Assembly (NCBI GenBank): GCA_905182995.1
Contig: CAJJDP010000079.1
Location: 137,893-201,892, forward strand
Direction: 5' to 3'
Source: Paramecium octaurelia
Lineage: Eukaryota > Ciliophora > Oligohymenophorea > Peniculida > Parameciidae
Length of the DNA stretch: 64,000 nt
How positions within the stretch are numbered: the stretch's first letter is position 1; each line of letters starts with the position of its first letter. The notes below the pieces were generated by a model. The model did no database searches and was not told where the DNA came from. It saw only the letters and a program-made list of their open reading frames with translations. Shown piece by piece: positions 11,707 through 23,385 of the stretch. Both the position numbers and the translations under genes were made by a program.

Positions 11707-14448
11707 TCATTTACTTATTTCCGCTATCCATTCTTTTGATTTGGCTAATTATTCCGCATCCTAACTTAAAGGAATAGTGTATTTAAGAAACTAATATAGA
11801 TTTTTGTTCAACTAGGTTTAATTGTAAATTCCTATCATCACTGTTTTTTTGAATTCAGAATCTTGGCACCATTAGTTTTCATTGCTTTGCACAGCAATGC
11901 TCAATTCCTCAATTTCACTAATCTTATGAATGTATATCAAAATAAAGCAAAACTATTTGCCCTCATTAAAATGCTATTTATAGATTGCAATCAATTCTGA
12001 GACTGAGTAAGTGATAATGGGCTCTCCAATCATTAAATCTCCATATTGACTATTACCGAACCTTTGTGCCACCTGAATAAATTAAGTATTGGGAATCAAA
12101 CAGAGTATTTTCGGCTCTTACTTTGGTTATTCATCCAATCTTATTCTGCAAGTCCATTTTCGTTGTTGCTTTCTTAATCGATTGTCTCTGACTCTAATAT
12201 GAAATTTATTATCTTGATAGTCTCATATAAATACCATTGTTATCATCAATTTTAGGCAATTGAGTTTTGGATTTTTGTACTTTGGATACCAAATTGTTAC
12301 TAAACTTGCTCATCACAGAAGGACTAAATAGAACACTCAATTGTTTTTGATCTTTGTTCCTCTTTCCCTATATTGACCTATTAGCTTTTTCCTACTTTTT
12401 CTTTTATTCACGAACTACTTGCTGCCCCAAATTATCGAATCTTACTAAATCTCTAGGTTTTAGCTAAGGAGTTTTGAACTATTTAGGTTTACTCTTTTTA
12501 AATTCGTTGTCATTTTAATCGATTAATTGATCACAATAATCTTAAACAAATGGTGTGTCTGATCTCACGCTAATCTGACTGTACTTATCGTAGCCCATAT
12601 GAGAACATCCTATATCGAGTATGGTTTTGTCGTGATCTAAGATTCCTTCATTGTAGGCTACTTTCAAGGTTTATTCAAGCAATCTGATTATATCTTCTTG
12701 TATTTAAGGAAATTGTATAGTATATTTGAAGGCCTTTTCAACTTCTCTAATTATGTCTTCATTTTTAATCAATGTATTTTCAGGAGATTAGACATTAGAA
12801 TTTGCAGCAGAGGCTTAGGCTGAATTTGGTATCGATTTTAATTGGATAGTTGAAGCCAAAGAATCAGTATAATTAAATTTAGCTGTGCATTTTTATATAG
12901 GTGATCTCAAGGATTTATCATAAGTCATAGCTGGAGAGGCATATCTTTTGGCATTCCAAAAATAATGATTTACATCAATAACATTCTTTGTAAAAGTCAA
13001 ATCAACCATCTGAATATTGTCACACGATTTGTCACTCTTCTCACACAATTGAACACTTGTTATCAATAAGATGATAATGTTGTCCCCATCAGTTTTATAA
13101 TCAATCGAGAGCAATTACTTACATTACTTGATCATTATTAGCAAAAATTGTTCATTTTCATTCTCAAATTCATCTTGACAATACAATTTCATTTATTTCT
13201 TGGAACATGGAAAACTTATTGATATCTCAAGATCATATTCTGATTTATCCAAGTACACTTAAGCTATTCTAGCGTTTATAGTCAACAGATCTGATTTCTA
13301 TTCCACAAGCATCGCACTCATTAAGTATGCATATAGACTATAGAGAATGCCATGTTTGTTTCCCACAAGTTTTTCTGGAATGCCCTCCTCAAATTCAAGT
13401 TGAATTATATTGAAATGCTCTTAGAGTCGATTAACCATTGATTCAATCACATTCACGACATAGTTCTTCACTAAATCAAACAATTTACTTACAAAAAAAC
13501 TCGTCTTTTAATGATGGTTAGTATTTGATTTATTGACAATCGTGATTTAGAATATTTATGGTATCTATTTACTGTTTTAATAATCTACAATCTGTGGTGC
13601 ATTGACCTAAAATACTTAAATCACTCTCTTTCACTACTTTAAATGCTCTTAAGTTGTTCCATTTCTGATAGTCCTAGCATATGAGGTTGTACAATTAATC
13701 TATTTATTGGGACAACTTTATAAACAGTTCGATATCTCCACAACTAAATTATGATTGTGTCAATAGGTAATCGGAATGATATTATTCCATCTTGTAATAT
13801 TTATTGTTTATTGTTATTTCATCTGTTTTCTTCTTTCGAATCAGATTTGCCAATTTCCTTTGCAATTCATTATCAAATTATTTTACATGATTATTACTAT
13901 AGTAAATGTTGGCTTCGCTATTAATGAGGAAAACATCTATTGGCAATTTCTCCAATACACACTCTCTCTGATTTTAATTGTATTCTTGAATATAGAATGA
14001 TATAAAGAATCTTCGCTTTAAAATTTCAAAATATCTAGACAACATTACTAATCCAAATCCCAAATACAATCCATTCACTGACCTAACTAAAACCATCTAA
14101 AACACAATTTAACTTGGCCAGTAAGGCACGTATATTTGGTTAATCAAAAATGAACTGATTAATGCATGATTTTAATTTTAAAGAAGTAGCTCTGGAAACA
14201 ATAAGAGAACCTATAACTATGTTTGATTATATTACTCTTAAGATATAAATTAATTTATTATGACTTTTTAAAATAGCTGTTAAAATCAATGTTATCAAAA
14301 CAGTTCCTATATTTACAGTACTTCTATCAAAGGCTATCGACAACACGATAGATGGGTACAAGCATAATCCGCTAAATTTTGACCTTTGATACAGCGTTTC
14401 CGTTTTCAATTAAATGAAGTTTGCCAACAAAGTTATCTCATCAATCAT
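11707..14448 (-). CDS. degenerate hybrid histidine kinase (TM-PAS-HK-receiver)
   Basis: An 890-residue product with introns of 25, 22 and 22 nt. Residues ~1-190 hold several hydrophobic segments (VLITLILTAIL, GLYLGFGLVML). A PAS-like segment follows (LPIDVFLINSEANIYYSNNH). The next part aligns with HisKA-HATPase architecture: DCQQIK...FFLKNYVVNVIE, then a GIPEKLVGNKHGILYSLYAYLMSAML block that corresponds to IP..L.GD..R..Q.L.NLLSNA.KF. The N-box asparagines and the GD..R pattern are lost and no clean phospho-His is seen. The end resembles a receiver (KILCLIPN, FCFILIYIH, KKTVMIGIYN) with the acceptor Asp apparently missing. It is probably a membrane sensor that no longer phosphorylates. Confidence 0.65.
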
Positions 14449-14619
14449 CTTCTAAATTTATTTTATTAATGAAAATTAATATATTATTATTCAATTTATT
14501 TATTCCTCCTTATAAACTTAACTTAATACCCTAATATTACAACTATTCTCCTTTTTACCCAGTTTAATATGTAAAATTTAATACTATCAAAAAGAGGATC
14601 ACTAAATTAATTAATTTGA

Positions 14620-14910
14620 ATGATTTATTTGATTACTTTCAAAAATATACAAACAGAAATACATATTTCTTTGATTACTAATGGTGCTCTCTCGGATGAA
14701 ATTATTACGTAAAGATAAAATTCAAAGAACATAGATAACGATGCTGAATAGAGGCATTCTAACAAAGTTACAATGTATGTTTGTGAAATCAATAAGCATA
14801 GTTCTAATTATACAAATTTTTGTAGATTTTCACCTTAGGAAAAGTATCCAAAGGTATTTGAATTGCAAATTTATAAATAAATTAACTGTAAACATATTAA
14901 TTAAATATGA
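14620..14910 (+). CDS. small hypothetical protein (96 aa)
   Basis: An intronless frame from ATG 14620 to TGA 14908-14910. The composition is protein-like (for example DAEQRHSNKVTMYVCEINKH and NFCRFSPQEKYPKVFELQ), with six TAA/TAG Gln codons. No domain is recognised. In this AT-rich sequence a TGA-free frame of 97 codons can occur by chance, so this may be a real short gene, a fragment or noise. A second frame across the same bases is also open (starting MVLSRMKLLRK). Confidence 0.3.
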
Positions 14911-15363
14911 TAAAAATCCATTATAAAAGCAAGTCATTAGACATGAAATAATCTATTGAAGTTTATTAAATTCAAAGAATGCCTTTATGATAAAATGAAT
15001 TAAATTTGTAAATTATTGAAAAGTTTCAATATGAAATTAGAATTAGTATATTGAATTTCGTAGTTGAAACACTTAATTTTCACTATATATAATTAAAATC
15101 TTAACAGGATGCAATTTAATGGATTTGAAAAGCAAGCTTAACAAAATCGTATTAATATTAAAAATAACTGTTATTATATATGAGAAAATTAATATTTCAT
15201 ATTCTCATCGAAATATATTTTATATTTTGTTGCTTTAGAGATGAAATATATTAATATGGAAATTTGATTATAATATATGTTATAATAGTTATCAAAATTA
15301 TGTCATTGAAAAAGATATTTAATATTATGTATATGATGACATTACAAAATATTAATAATATTA
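14911..15363. other. AT-rich intergenic region upstream of phospholipase B-like gene
   Basis: 453 nt, very AT-rich, with many TA-rich repeats of low complexity. No coding frame with realistic composition was found. It should hold the promoter of the following plus-strand gene. Confidence 0.4.
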
Positions 15364-16822
15364 ATGATGAGCTCTTTGCTATTTTTACTTGTATCTATAT
15401 CGTTTTCTTTAGAAATTGACAACGGTAAGGTGAAGGGATCAATCATTTATAACAGAACTGCTAATTCAACTGGATGGAACTTTCTTCGAATAAATCTTGA
15501 GAGTGTGGAAAATGATGAGGATGTTTTCGCTACAGCTGGAAGATATGAAGGTGAGGAATCCAGAGAGGAAATTTACAATGCATATATGAACTATATTTAT
15601 GGAATTTAAGGAGGGAGACATTTTTTACCGAAATCGCTTTAGATATATGTTCATAATTAATATAATTGGTTAAAAGAACAAAGTTAATCTTAAAATACGC
15701 CTTATTGGAGGATGGTCAAATATCTATTGATTTAGTTAGAAAATATGTATGAGGGATACAATTATCATTATGGCAAGACTGAAAAAGCCTTGTCCTTTGA
15801 TTAGTTCTATTATCTCAGTAATATGGGAGATCTTTAAGATTTATGGCCAAGCGTTGGCTAAGTTTAAACTTAAGGTATTGGAAATTGTAATTCCTTTTAT
15901 AAACCAGGCATAGTGGCACATTCTACTTTTAATGTGTATCAAACTATGCTCAGAATTTATAAAAGCTATAATTTTAAATTAAAAGACAAAGATGTAGTCA
16001 ATCCACATTTATCATTTACAGCAAGGCCAGGAGATTTAGAATCAAAGGATGATTTTTTTGTCCTTTGGGATACATAAATGGTTGTCACAGAAACATCATT
16101 TAATAATTATAATAAAGAGAATTATGCCTATTTTCATTACGATTCGGTTCCATGTTGGATGAGAGTCAATATAGCAAGTAGATTGGCAAAGACTCCTTAA
16201 GAATGGACGGATATTTTTGGGTTGCATAGAAGTGGAACTCATAATAATTAATGGGTTGTCACTGATTATAATAAAATATTCATGGGAGAAGAGGCATTCT
16301 TTCATTATAAAGTGCATGATCTAACAAATACATTACTAGCATCCTAAGGATATGTTGCATCTTATAATGTGCCATTGGATTAAGAAATCTTTGATTCTTT
16401 AAGTAATATTATATAAAATTTAAGAATATCCAAAAACTACTTCATATAATGATGATGTAAGAGCTAGGTAGTTTCGAATTTACCAAGGAAACCTTAAAAC
16501 CGTTAAGGAAGTAGGAAAATTAGTGAGATACAATAAAGTTACTGCTGAATTCGATGCTTGCGATGGTGCCTTAAGTCCAAGGTGTGATCTAGGGAATGGA
16601 TACACCTTTGGAGGAATTGATGGTAAGGTCATTAGTTAGGACATGATTAAGAACAAAAAGGTTCATTTGATCTCAAGTCCTTCCTATTAAAATCACGACC
16701 CATTTAATTGGAAAGCCTATCCTAATATTCCTCATTATGGTATGACTGACGAGTGGAGATTCCCATGGTATGAAATTGATGAAACCAACTTTACCATCAA
16801 AGAGTTATATTTAGATTATTGA
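15364..16822 (+). CDS. phospholipase B-like / lysosomal lama family protein
   Basis: A 478-residue product with one 22-nt intron. The first ~18 residues are a signal peptide (MMSSLLFLLVSISFS). The family pattern runs in order: GWNFLRINLES and ATAGRYEGEESREEIYNAY near the N-terminus; GIGNCNSFYKPGIVAHSTF; LSFTARPGDLESKDDFFVL; RSGTHNNQWVVTDY, matching the GTYNNQ catalytic region; and a C-terminal GGIDGKVIS with HYGMTDEW. The Cys of GNCNSF corresponds to the N-terminal nucleophile created by autocleavage in family members. It is likely a lysosomal or phagosomal phospholipid/amide hydrolase. N-glycosylation sequons (NRT, NST) are present. Confidence 0.88.
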
Positions 16823-17010
16823 CTAAGAGTTGCATATATATATAAATTCAAGTTATTAACCGACTTAAAAATATATTGTGATTGTAAACATTCTCAAGAA
16901 TATTAAAATTTATATATTAAGTATATATAAATTTTATAAAGAAGTGCATAATGATAATAATGCAATGAAAGAATAGTGTTAATTATATGTATTTTAGACA
17001 ATAATTGATT

Positions 17011-17382
17011 TCATGTCAATATAATCATGCTACTTGTAATGAAGCAAAATATTACAACTACGTAAATAACGACTAATACATATCCTATTCGACACTCTTC
17101 GAAATCGTGATATGTTAATGCCCAAACTGCAAATAATTAAAGTACATAAAATAGACCAATCATAAATTAATCAATTCGTCTGTTGCATTTATAGAGTATT
17201 CCATTCATCAAAAATATTAATCCAATCGGGAATAAAATTTCACCCATGCATTACTGAAAAAATAGAATGCTAAATATCGACAATCCAACAATCAAATCAA
17301 ATAAGCTAAACTTTTAAGGTTTTTCAATAGCTTGCACACTTGAAACAGGCTATTCACCATCTTCACTTTGTGTATTAATCAT
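17011..17382 (-). CDS. small multi-pass membrane protein (123 aa)
   Basis: An intronless frame starting MINTQSEDGEQPVSSVQ. A polar N-terminus of ~30 residues is followed by hydrophobic segments: DLIVGLSIFSILFF, EILFPIGLIFLMNGILY, FMIGLFYVLQLFAVWAL and a C-terminal YVLVVIYVVVIFCFITS. Four membrane helices are likely. No family is recognised. The gene stands alone between the phospholipase B-like gene (convergent, 188 nt) and a coiled-coil gene transcribed the same way. Confidence 0.6.
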
Positions 17383-17685
17383 TTATTATAATATTTATAC
17401 TAAAATTTGAACAAAAAGTTGTAGAATTCTAAATATTTAGAGTCAATCTGTTTTGAAGAATCACAGATATTTAAATTTAAATTTATAGTCATGGATTTTC
17501 AAATTCACTTTTAAATTTATGTAAATTTCAGCATACTATAATTCTATTATTAAAATAGGAATTAAATAGTCAAAGACTTTTCAAAATGTACACACTATTA
17601 TGATATCTTAGAACTGAACTGAATTTATAATAAATTATAGATATGAGTTTCAATATTTTTCAAGTTGTAACAATGAATAGACAAA

Positions 17686-18214
17686 TCAGATATAATATCT
17701 ATTTTGCTTAGGAAATGCTCTGAAAACTTTAGGGAGTTTGAATGTTTATGAAATTTATTTTTGTTCTGGACTGTAAAATGTGAAAAGTTGTTTATCATCA
17801 TTTTATTGTAAGTCTGAAATATTTTAGGGTTTTTAGTTCTCGAAGTAATAGTTCTTTTTTTCATTTGGTTTCAAAGCATTGAGAGTTTAGACTCTTTAGG
17901 TTCTCAAATCTAAGTTTCTCTGCATTTTTGCTTTCAATCTTCCAATTTACAAATCCTTCTCAGAGCATTGCTCTAACAACTTTACATTTTCTTCAAGCAA
18001 TTATTTGATTCTTTATTTTTCTTTATCCATGTTCATAACCATGGCTATAATAGATTTCTTTATTACTTTTAGACGATTGAGTCGATTGAAAGAAACGATG
18101 AGTATGTTATGGAGAAATTTATTTCTTGAATGTAGGTTCGGTAGATTCAATTGTCTACATGCTTGCTCCTTTTTTCTTAAAAACAGTAAATTATGCTTTT
18201 CTTGAAATATCCAT
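17686..18214 (-). CDS. hypothetical coiled-coil protein (168 aa)
   Basis: One 22-nt intron near residue 50 joins an N-terminus rich in basic residues (MDISRKAQFTVFKKKGAS) to a short coiled coil (MDKEKQRIKQLLEENVKLLE). A low-complexity tail follows. TAA/TAG codons serve as Gln throughout and the splice restores the frame exactly. No conserved domain is seen. The start ATG at 18214 is the most upstream in an open frame; a second Met 18 codons later would also work. Confidence 0.5.
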
Positions 18215-19469
18215 ATCTAATTAACTCTGAAATTGAGGATTGCTGTTAATTAGAGTTAAAATCTTGATTTTATTATAACAAACACATATAATCGAATGAA
18301 ATATCATTAATTTGAATGTTAATTGTAAGAATATGAATCTTGGCTGCTATAAGAATTTCTATAATTTCAGTACTCCTATAAATCGAAATCAGTTTGACTA
18401 AAGCTTTTTATTTTAAGAATGATTTAATCAGAAGTTTTAAAATATTTTAATAAGTTGATATGAAAATATAGAGTAACTTCTTAATATCGTTGAGGAATAA
18501 ATCTAAGTTAAATACATTTCATCTTTTCTTTAATTCCTAATGATATCACACCTCCCTTTTACTATCATCAAAATAATTACGTTTTTTTTGTGTTTTAATT
18601 AATAATATCGGTTAATTTTATTAAAAGGATCACTATAAACTAAATTAAATAATTTTAAATTAAGGATTAATACAATTGTTATAGAAATAACCATAATAAA
18701 TAGATTTAACTTATACTACCATTAATTAATATTTGTGGATTTGTGATAATGAAATTTAATTTGGAATAGCATCATAGAAACAAAGTTATCTTGGCCAAAA
18801 TACATTAATTTTTGAGCCAAATTTAGGATAAATTAAGTTATTTATCTTATTAGTATATAATGAAATTAAGTTTGTTTTGAGGTAAAAGAAACATAAATAA
18901 TTTAAAGTGCTAGTTCTAATTAAATTAATTGAAATTAAGACTTCTCTAAAATAAATTTCAGAAATAAGTACTCCTAATAGAAACCCACTTACCATAATTG
19001 TATAATTTTCAGGTTTATTGTCTCAACTTATATAGCTTTCAATATCAATACTATAAATAAGAAGATTAAAGTTATAATTTCGCCTCTCCATAAAACTATT
19101 CGAAATCCATTACTATAAATCCATTATAGAAAATTTTCCTAAATAATAAATAATTCTCATGTACAACTCTTTGAGAGTGATCTCTTTAGTTTATAATATC
19201 TTTCCAAATTCCGCCTATTCTTTTACCCAACCCTACTTTTTATTTCTCATTCATCGATCAAATTCCCTTACTCTGAAACCAATTTGTGATAATTTTCCTA
19301 CTTCTATAAATAAAAGTTCTTATAACTATTCAAAACAGTTTATTGTTCCTTTAAAGTGGAATAGATATACTGCTAAGGCTAGAACACAGATAATTAGTAG
19401 ACTGACAAATCTGTAAAAATATAAATGATATTTATAATACAATAAAAACGGAAATTTTATTAATTAGGA
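18215..19469. other. unresolved coding-like region, mostly minus strand
   Basis: About 1.25 kb without a confident gene. On the minus strand from about 19435 to 18440 several frames look protein-like: SVYQLSVFQPQQYIY, NEKQKVGLGKRIGGIWKDI and, at the far end, a hydrophobic LNLFIMVISITIVLILNL. Possible short introns can join some pieces, but no single model covers them without extra assumptions. This may be a rapidly evolving membrane-protein gene or a decaying one. The plus-strand open frame at 19159-19416 is antisense to it and has no support of its own. Confidence 0.3.
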
Positions 19470-20408
19470 TCAAATTCTTATTAAATAGCCAAAATAGTTT
19501 TACATGTTGAACTTGCTGATACTATCAAACAACCATTTTTAATTGACAATCATTGGAATGCACTCGATTCGAGTATGATTCATTTGAGGGTCTTAAACTA
19601 TTTTAATTATAATAGTATTTTGAGTCTTCTCCTTTTGACTTACGATGTTGCCACCACAAAGTAATATTAAGGTTTCAACATAGTCCTGATTAATTATGGT
19701 CTTATTAATATTTCCTACTTCAATAGCGAATTCGTAGTTTCTTAGGAAATCGTACATCCCACCTCTAGTTCTTGATATTTTAGGAGTGAGTGTTGGGAAT
19801 TCGTCTCCCCTGATTTCGAACTCATCCTCGCTTAAAATTTTATCGCATTTGAGACTTTCTATAACCCAATCTATATTAACAATCCAAATTCCGCGAGCCA
19901 GTGCTTCCAAGTACTTTAAGGTTCTTCTGGCTATAAAAGGTTTGTTTGGATTGTCTGGGCCTGATATCAGATGCGTGATCTTGGAATTGATGTTTGAATT
20001 AGATTTTATTTTGAAGTGTTTTTGAAATCTTTCAATGCATTCCTAAATTTATTCATTTTAGTACTTTCTATTCATCTGATAAATTTGAAGTGCAAATAAA
20101 AAAATTAGTAGATTTTGAGTTTTATCTGCTGACATCTCCTTTCATCTTGGTATTGTCTTGATCGATTACATTCAATACAGCCTAAAGTGATATGTTAAGA
20201 TTGATTTTGCCAAGATTGAAGGGTTACTTGCATAGAGGACATTTGGCAGATTTGGTTGCTCTTCCATAACTTTGAATGCAATCGCGGCAAAAACTATGTC
20301 CACAGGGAATAACAAATGGATGACTAAATAAACTTAAGCTATTATAATATATATGATAGCTAACCAAATTGAGCATTATAGTTCATTTGCTAAATTTTCA
20401 ATCAGCAT
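19470..20408 (-). CDS. RING finger plus tandem BRCT protein (BRCA1/BARD1-like)
   Basis: A 296-residue product with introns of 26 and 22 nt. Residues ~1-55 are a C3HC4 RING: LQCSICLSLFSHPFVIPCGH, then SFCRDC and KCPLCKQPF. After a ~65-residue linker come two BRCT repeats. The first spans ~125-205 (THLISGP...., RTLKYLEALARGIWIVNIDW with the BRCT Trp). The second spans ~215-296 (ILLCGGNIV, MIVNQKWLFDSI). The RING-BRCT-BRCT order is that of BRCA1 and BARD1, here without the long central region. It likely acts as a nuclear E3 ligase in the DNA-damage response, with BRCTs reading phosphopeptides or ubiquitinated chromatin. It shares a 187-nt divergent promoter region with the next gene. Confidence 0.82.
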
Positions 20409-20595
20409 AAAATAATATAATTGTGAATGAAGTTAATTAAAATAATATTTCATCTCCCCAAATCATAATGAGAGCTTCGAAATATTTGAGTTCTTATAAG
20501 AATAAAAAAATAAAATTCAAACTCTAAAAATATGAATGTTAATTACAAAGACTTATTAAAAGTATATTGATTAATGACTTATATATTATAATTTA

Positions 20596-21664
20596 ATGTT
20601 TAATGGATATTAATATGATAAGTAACTTGCCTTCACAAAAGATATTGACAAAATAAAGAAGGAGTATGTTTCAGAAAGAGAACGTAGGAAAGGTATGAGG
20701 AGTTACATTACAAATAGATATGAATTAGAGGTTGTCGAAGAATTATAAAAAAAGAGTCGAGAACTTTGTCATAAATATGTTGGAGAATCCAGTAGTTTGC
20801 AACGAATATAAACCTCCTGAAAGTTATAAGTTTAGAGAGGAAGATATAACCAAAAATTTGGGAGATCCATAAATTTATGTTAAAGGTTTCAAACATGAGA
20901 AGGAGAGGATCCTAGAAGCCTAAGAAAAGAATAAGGACTTGGATTTCCTGCCAAATTTAAAAGTAGGAAAACATTCCTTTAGAGAAAGAGATCCATCTAA
21001 AGACATCAAAAGAGACATCTTCAGATATAGAGATAAAACTGCTTTGGCTAGAATTGAATAATTTTTAAAAGATCATACTTAATCATAAGTAGAGAACATG
21101 AAAATTGATCATAAAAAGATTGTTAGTTTAGAGAACTTCTCAGAAGGAATGTCAGCTTTAGAAAGAAGAGCATATTTATCAAGGTTAATTGCTAAGAATC
21201 TATTACCATCATTACACAATAAAACCCATTTCTAGGCAGCCTAAACTATGTTTAACAATTTACCATGTATGATGCATATCAATTATTTAAGTGACTTTGA
21301 TGGAACATGCTAGATCTCAACCATTATTACATACCTAAGAGGAAAGTAGAAAAAAACCATTGCCATCAACTGAGAAGCAGAGATTGATGTCTTAAGAAGC
21401 ACCAGCAAGACTAGAAGAAATGGGAAATGAAAAGGATAAAAAATAAGGAAATGAGATGGAAACATTTAATCCTGTAGAGACATCTAAAATAATATTGAAA
21501 AAATGCAATGTTGTTAAAGATAAGAATCCTAAAGTACTAGTTATTATGAATTCAAGGTCCCCATTTTACATTAAGGTTCTGGACATTTAATATCAACAAT
21601 GGATAAATCAATATAAGATGTTTACAGAGAGTTGTATCACGTAGATTTTAAAAAATTTGATTGA
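20596..21664 (+). CDS. conserved-looking hypothetical protein (320 aa)
   Basis: Five exons (introns of 31, 23, 29 and 23 nt) give a hydrophilic, K/E/R-rich protein. It starts MFNGYQYDKQLAF and includes a region rich in aromatic/charged motifs (KPPESYKFREEDITKNLGDP) and a short amphipathic C-terminus (STMDKSIQDVYRELYHVDF). No transmembrane segment or known domain was recognised. The style resembles small axonemal or basal-body proteins, but that is only an impression. The first intron has an unusual GTTGTC donor and a CGAG acceptor; a later Met at 20720 in the frame of exon 2 is the alternative start. Confidence 0.6.
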
Positions 21665-22144
21665 CATAATAGATTTACTATAATTAATTTTATTTATGAA
21701 AATTGTGTTACATAAGTATTCACTTCCTCTAAAACAGGAGTTTGGTCTCAAAACTATTTATAAAGACCAAAAGTAAAAAAGCGACTGTGATTCCACTAGT
21801 TTGATTAAGTCCTGAGATCATTACTATACTCCATTTAAGAAAGCTAGAGATAATTTGATTAAATTTATCAAGCTAATTGAATATATATTAAAAAATTCGG
21901 ATTCCACATTTTGCTGATTAATAACGCTTGGTTGTTCGAAAAACAGTTTAAGGTAAAAATATATTTTAGTTCCTTATATAACTTAAAACATAAGATATTG
22001 GCATAATCCAGTGCTGAGTAATACACAAATGAGATTATCATCAAGTACAACACATAATTTTATTTAAATTGGATAGCTTGGTGATCAGACCTTGAAAAAT
22101 AGAACCATTCATCATTTTTTATTTATAATAATTAATGATTGTAA
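21665..22144. other. AT-rich intergenic region, no supported gene
   Basis: 480 nt. A minus-strand frame (about 21868-22110) is open and moderately hydrophobic, but codon use and composition are not convincing and no start or splice pattern supports it. The region should contain the terminator of the previous gene and the promoter of the next. Confidence 0.3.
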
Positions 22145-23338
22145 ATGTATAGTGAAATTCTAAAGGGCAGAGAGTACATTAATAATCAAGAGATACTATT
22201 TATAAATTTATGGGCAATGTTTATTATAAAATTAATTTTAATAATGATTCATAACTTATTAATAATAGTATTTTTTGCTTTATGGACTGTCCTTTTTATC
22301 GTTTTGATCTTAATAGGCTATTTTTTAGAAAAAAAATATAAATTAGCAGTCATAACACCTTAGGTTAAAAGTTAAACACCTTAAAATAGTGTGATTTTTG
22401 TTAATCATATGTTAATATCTAATGTTTAGAAGCAGTCTTAATAAAAGAACGATAGTTAATTGGTAGATGAAATAATTAACAATCAAAGAATGTTCTCATA
22501 ATAACATAATTAAGAGAATGGAATTAAAATTTAAGATGAATCAACTTAAAAGGAAACATCTCTGAAACTCCCGATTACTAAAAAATAGAAATAAACAACA
22601 CCATATACAATATTTTCAAGAAAATAAATTGCAGGAAATTTGGAAGGTGTGGAGACTGTGTAATCTACAAACCGAAAAAGTGTGCGATCAAGACAGTCAG
22701 GCAATAATAGTGAAAGGAACAGTATTTTTGGGGAGACTCCAGATCAAAAGGTTCTCAATCAACCTAAGATACCTTCTACCTCCAGTTTTTAGACAAGTGG
22801 AAATTCTCTTACTGTTTAGAATTGCACAGTACCAAAGCCAGCCAAGGATTATTATGTACAAATTGAGTTTAATTAGAAATGTAATTTGTTTGCTAAAATA
22901 TTTTACAGTCACAAAATTGGATTATCAAGAATTTTTATGCTCGCATAAATTTATTTTAGACAAATGGTTTGTTTCGAAATTTGTGGAGTATTGCTTCTAT
23001 TTGTTTCACAATTGTAGTATTATTATATCATTGCCTGTTCAAGTGGTGGGTATATGATCATCAAAATACACGATTATTACACTATATAGTCGATATGCAA
23101 GAATGGAGATGGTTGCTTTATCAAATTGATCAATTATGTTATTTGGGGAAGTGAATTGGCTATTCTGATTATAGGGATAATGTACTATGAGATTAACAAT
23201 TTTATTTGTTTGCAATACTATGCCCCTGCTTTGGCTTTAGAATTATTTATTGTCGATCCAATCAGATACTTCTTAATTAAAAATTGCTTAGCTGAACCGA
23301 AATTGGGAATCAATAAGAAATCCAAGAGTATAAAATGA
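22145..23338 (+). CDS. uncharacterised multi-pass membrane protein (397 aa)
   Basis: A single uninterrupted exon, which is rare for a gene of this length here. The N-terminus has two hydrophobic helices (about residues 18-62: LFINLWAMFIIKLILIMIHN and FIVLILIGYFL). A polar, Ser/Thr/Gln/Asn-rich central region covers ~70-235. The C-terminal third holds further membrane segments (CFEICGVLLLFVSQLQYYYI and ELAILIIGIMYYEI) and ends in a basic tail. This layout, with a large cytoplasmic loop between membrane bundles, resembles the loop and last helices of extracellular-domain receptors and polycystin-like proteins in ciliates, but no diagnostic motif was seen. Function unknown. Confidence 0.65.
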
Positions 23339-23385
23339 ATTAGTTTGCATTTAATATTAATTTGTTTATTAATTATTAATTTTTG

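Noticed and set aside
19159-19416. Plus-strand gene of 85 residues
   Set aside because: It is antisense to the unresolved minus-strand region and its composition is that of complementary AT-rich codons.
22629-23154. Extra overlapping ORFs on both strands
   Set aside because: They are shadows of the single-exon membrane protein at 22145-23338, read with the standard code.
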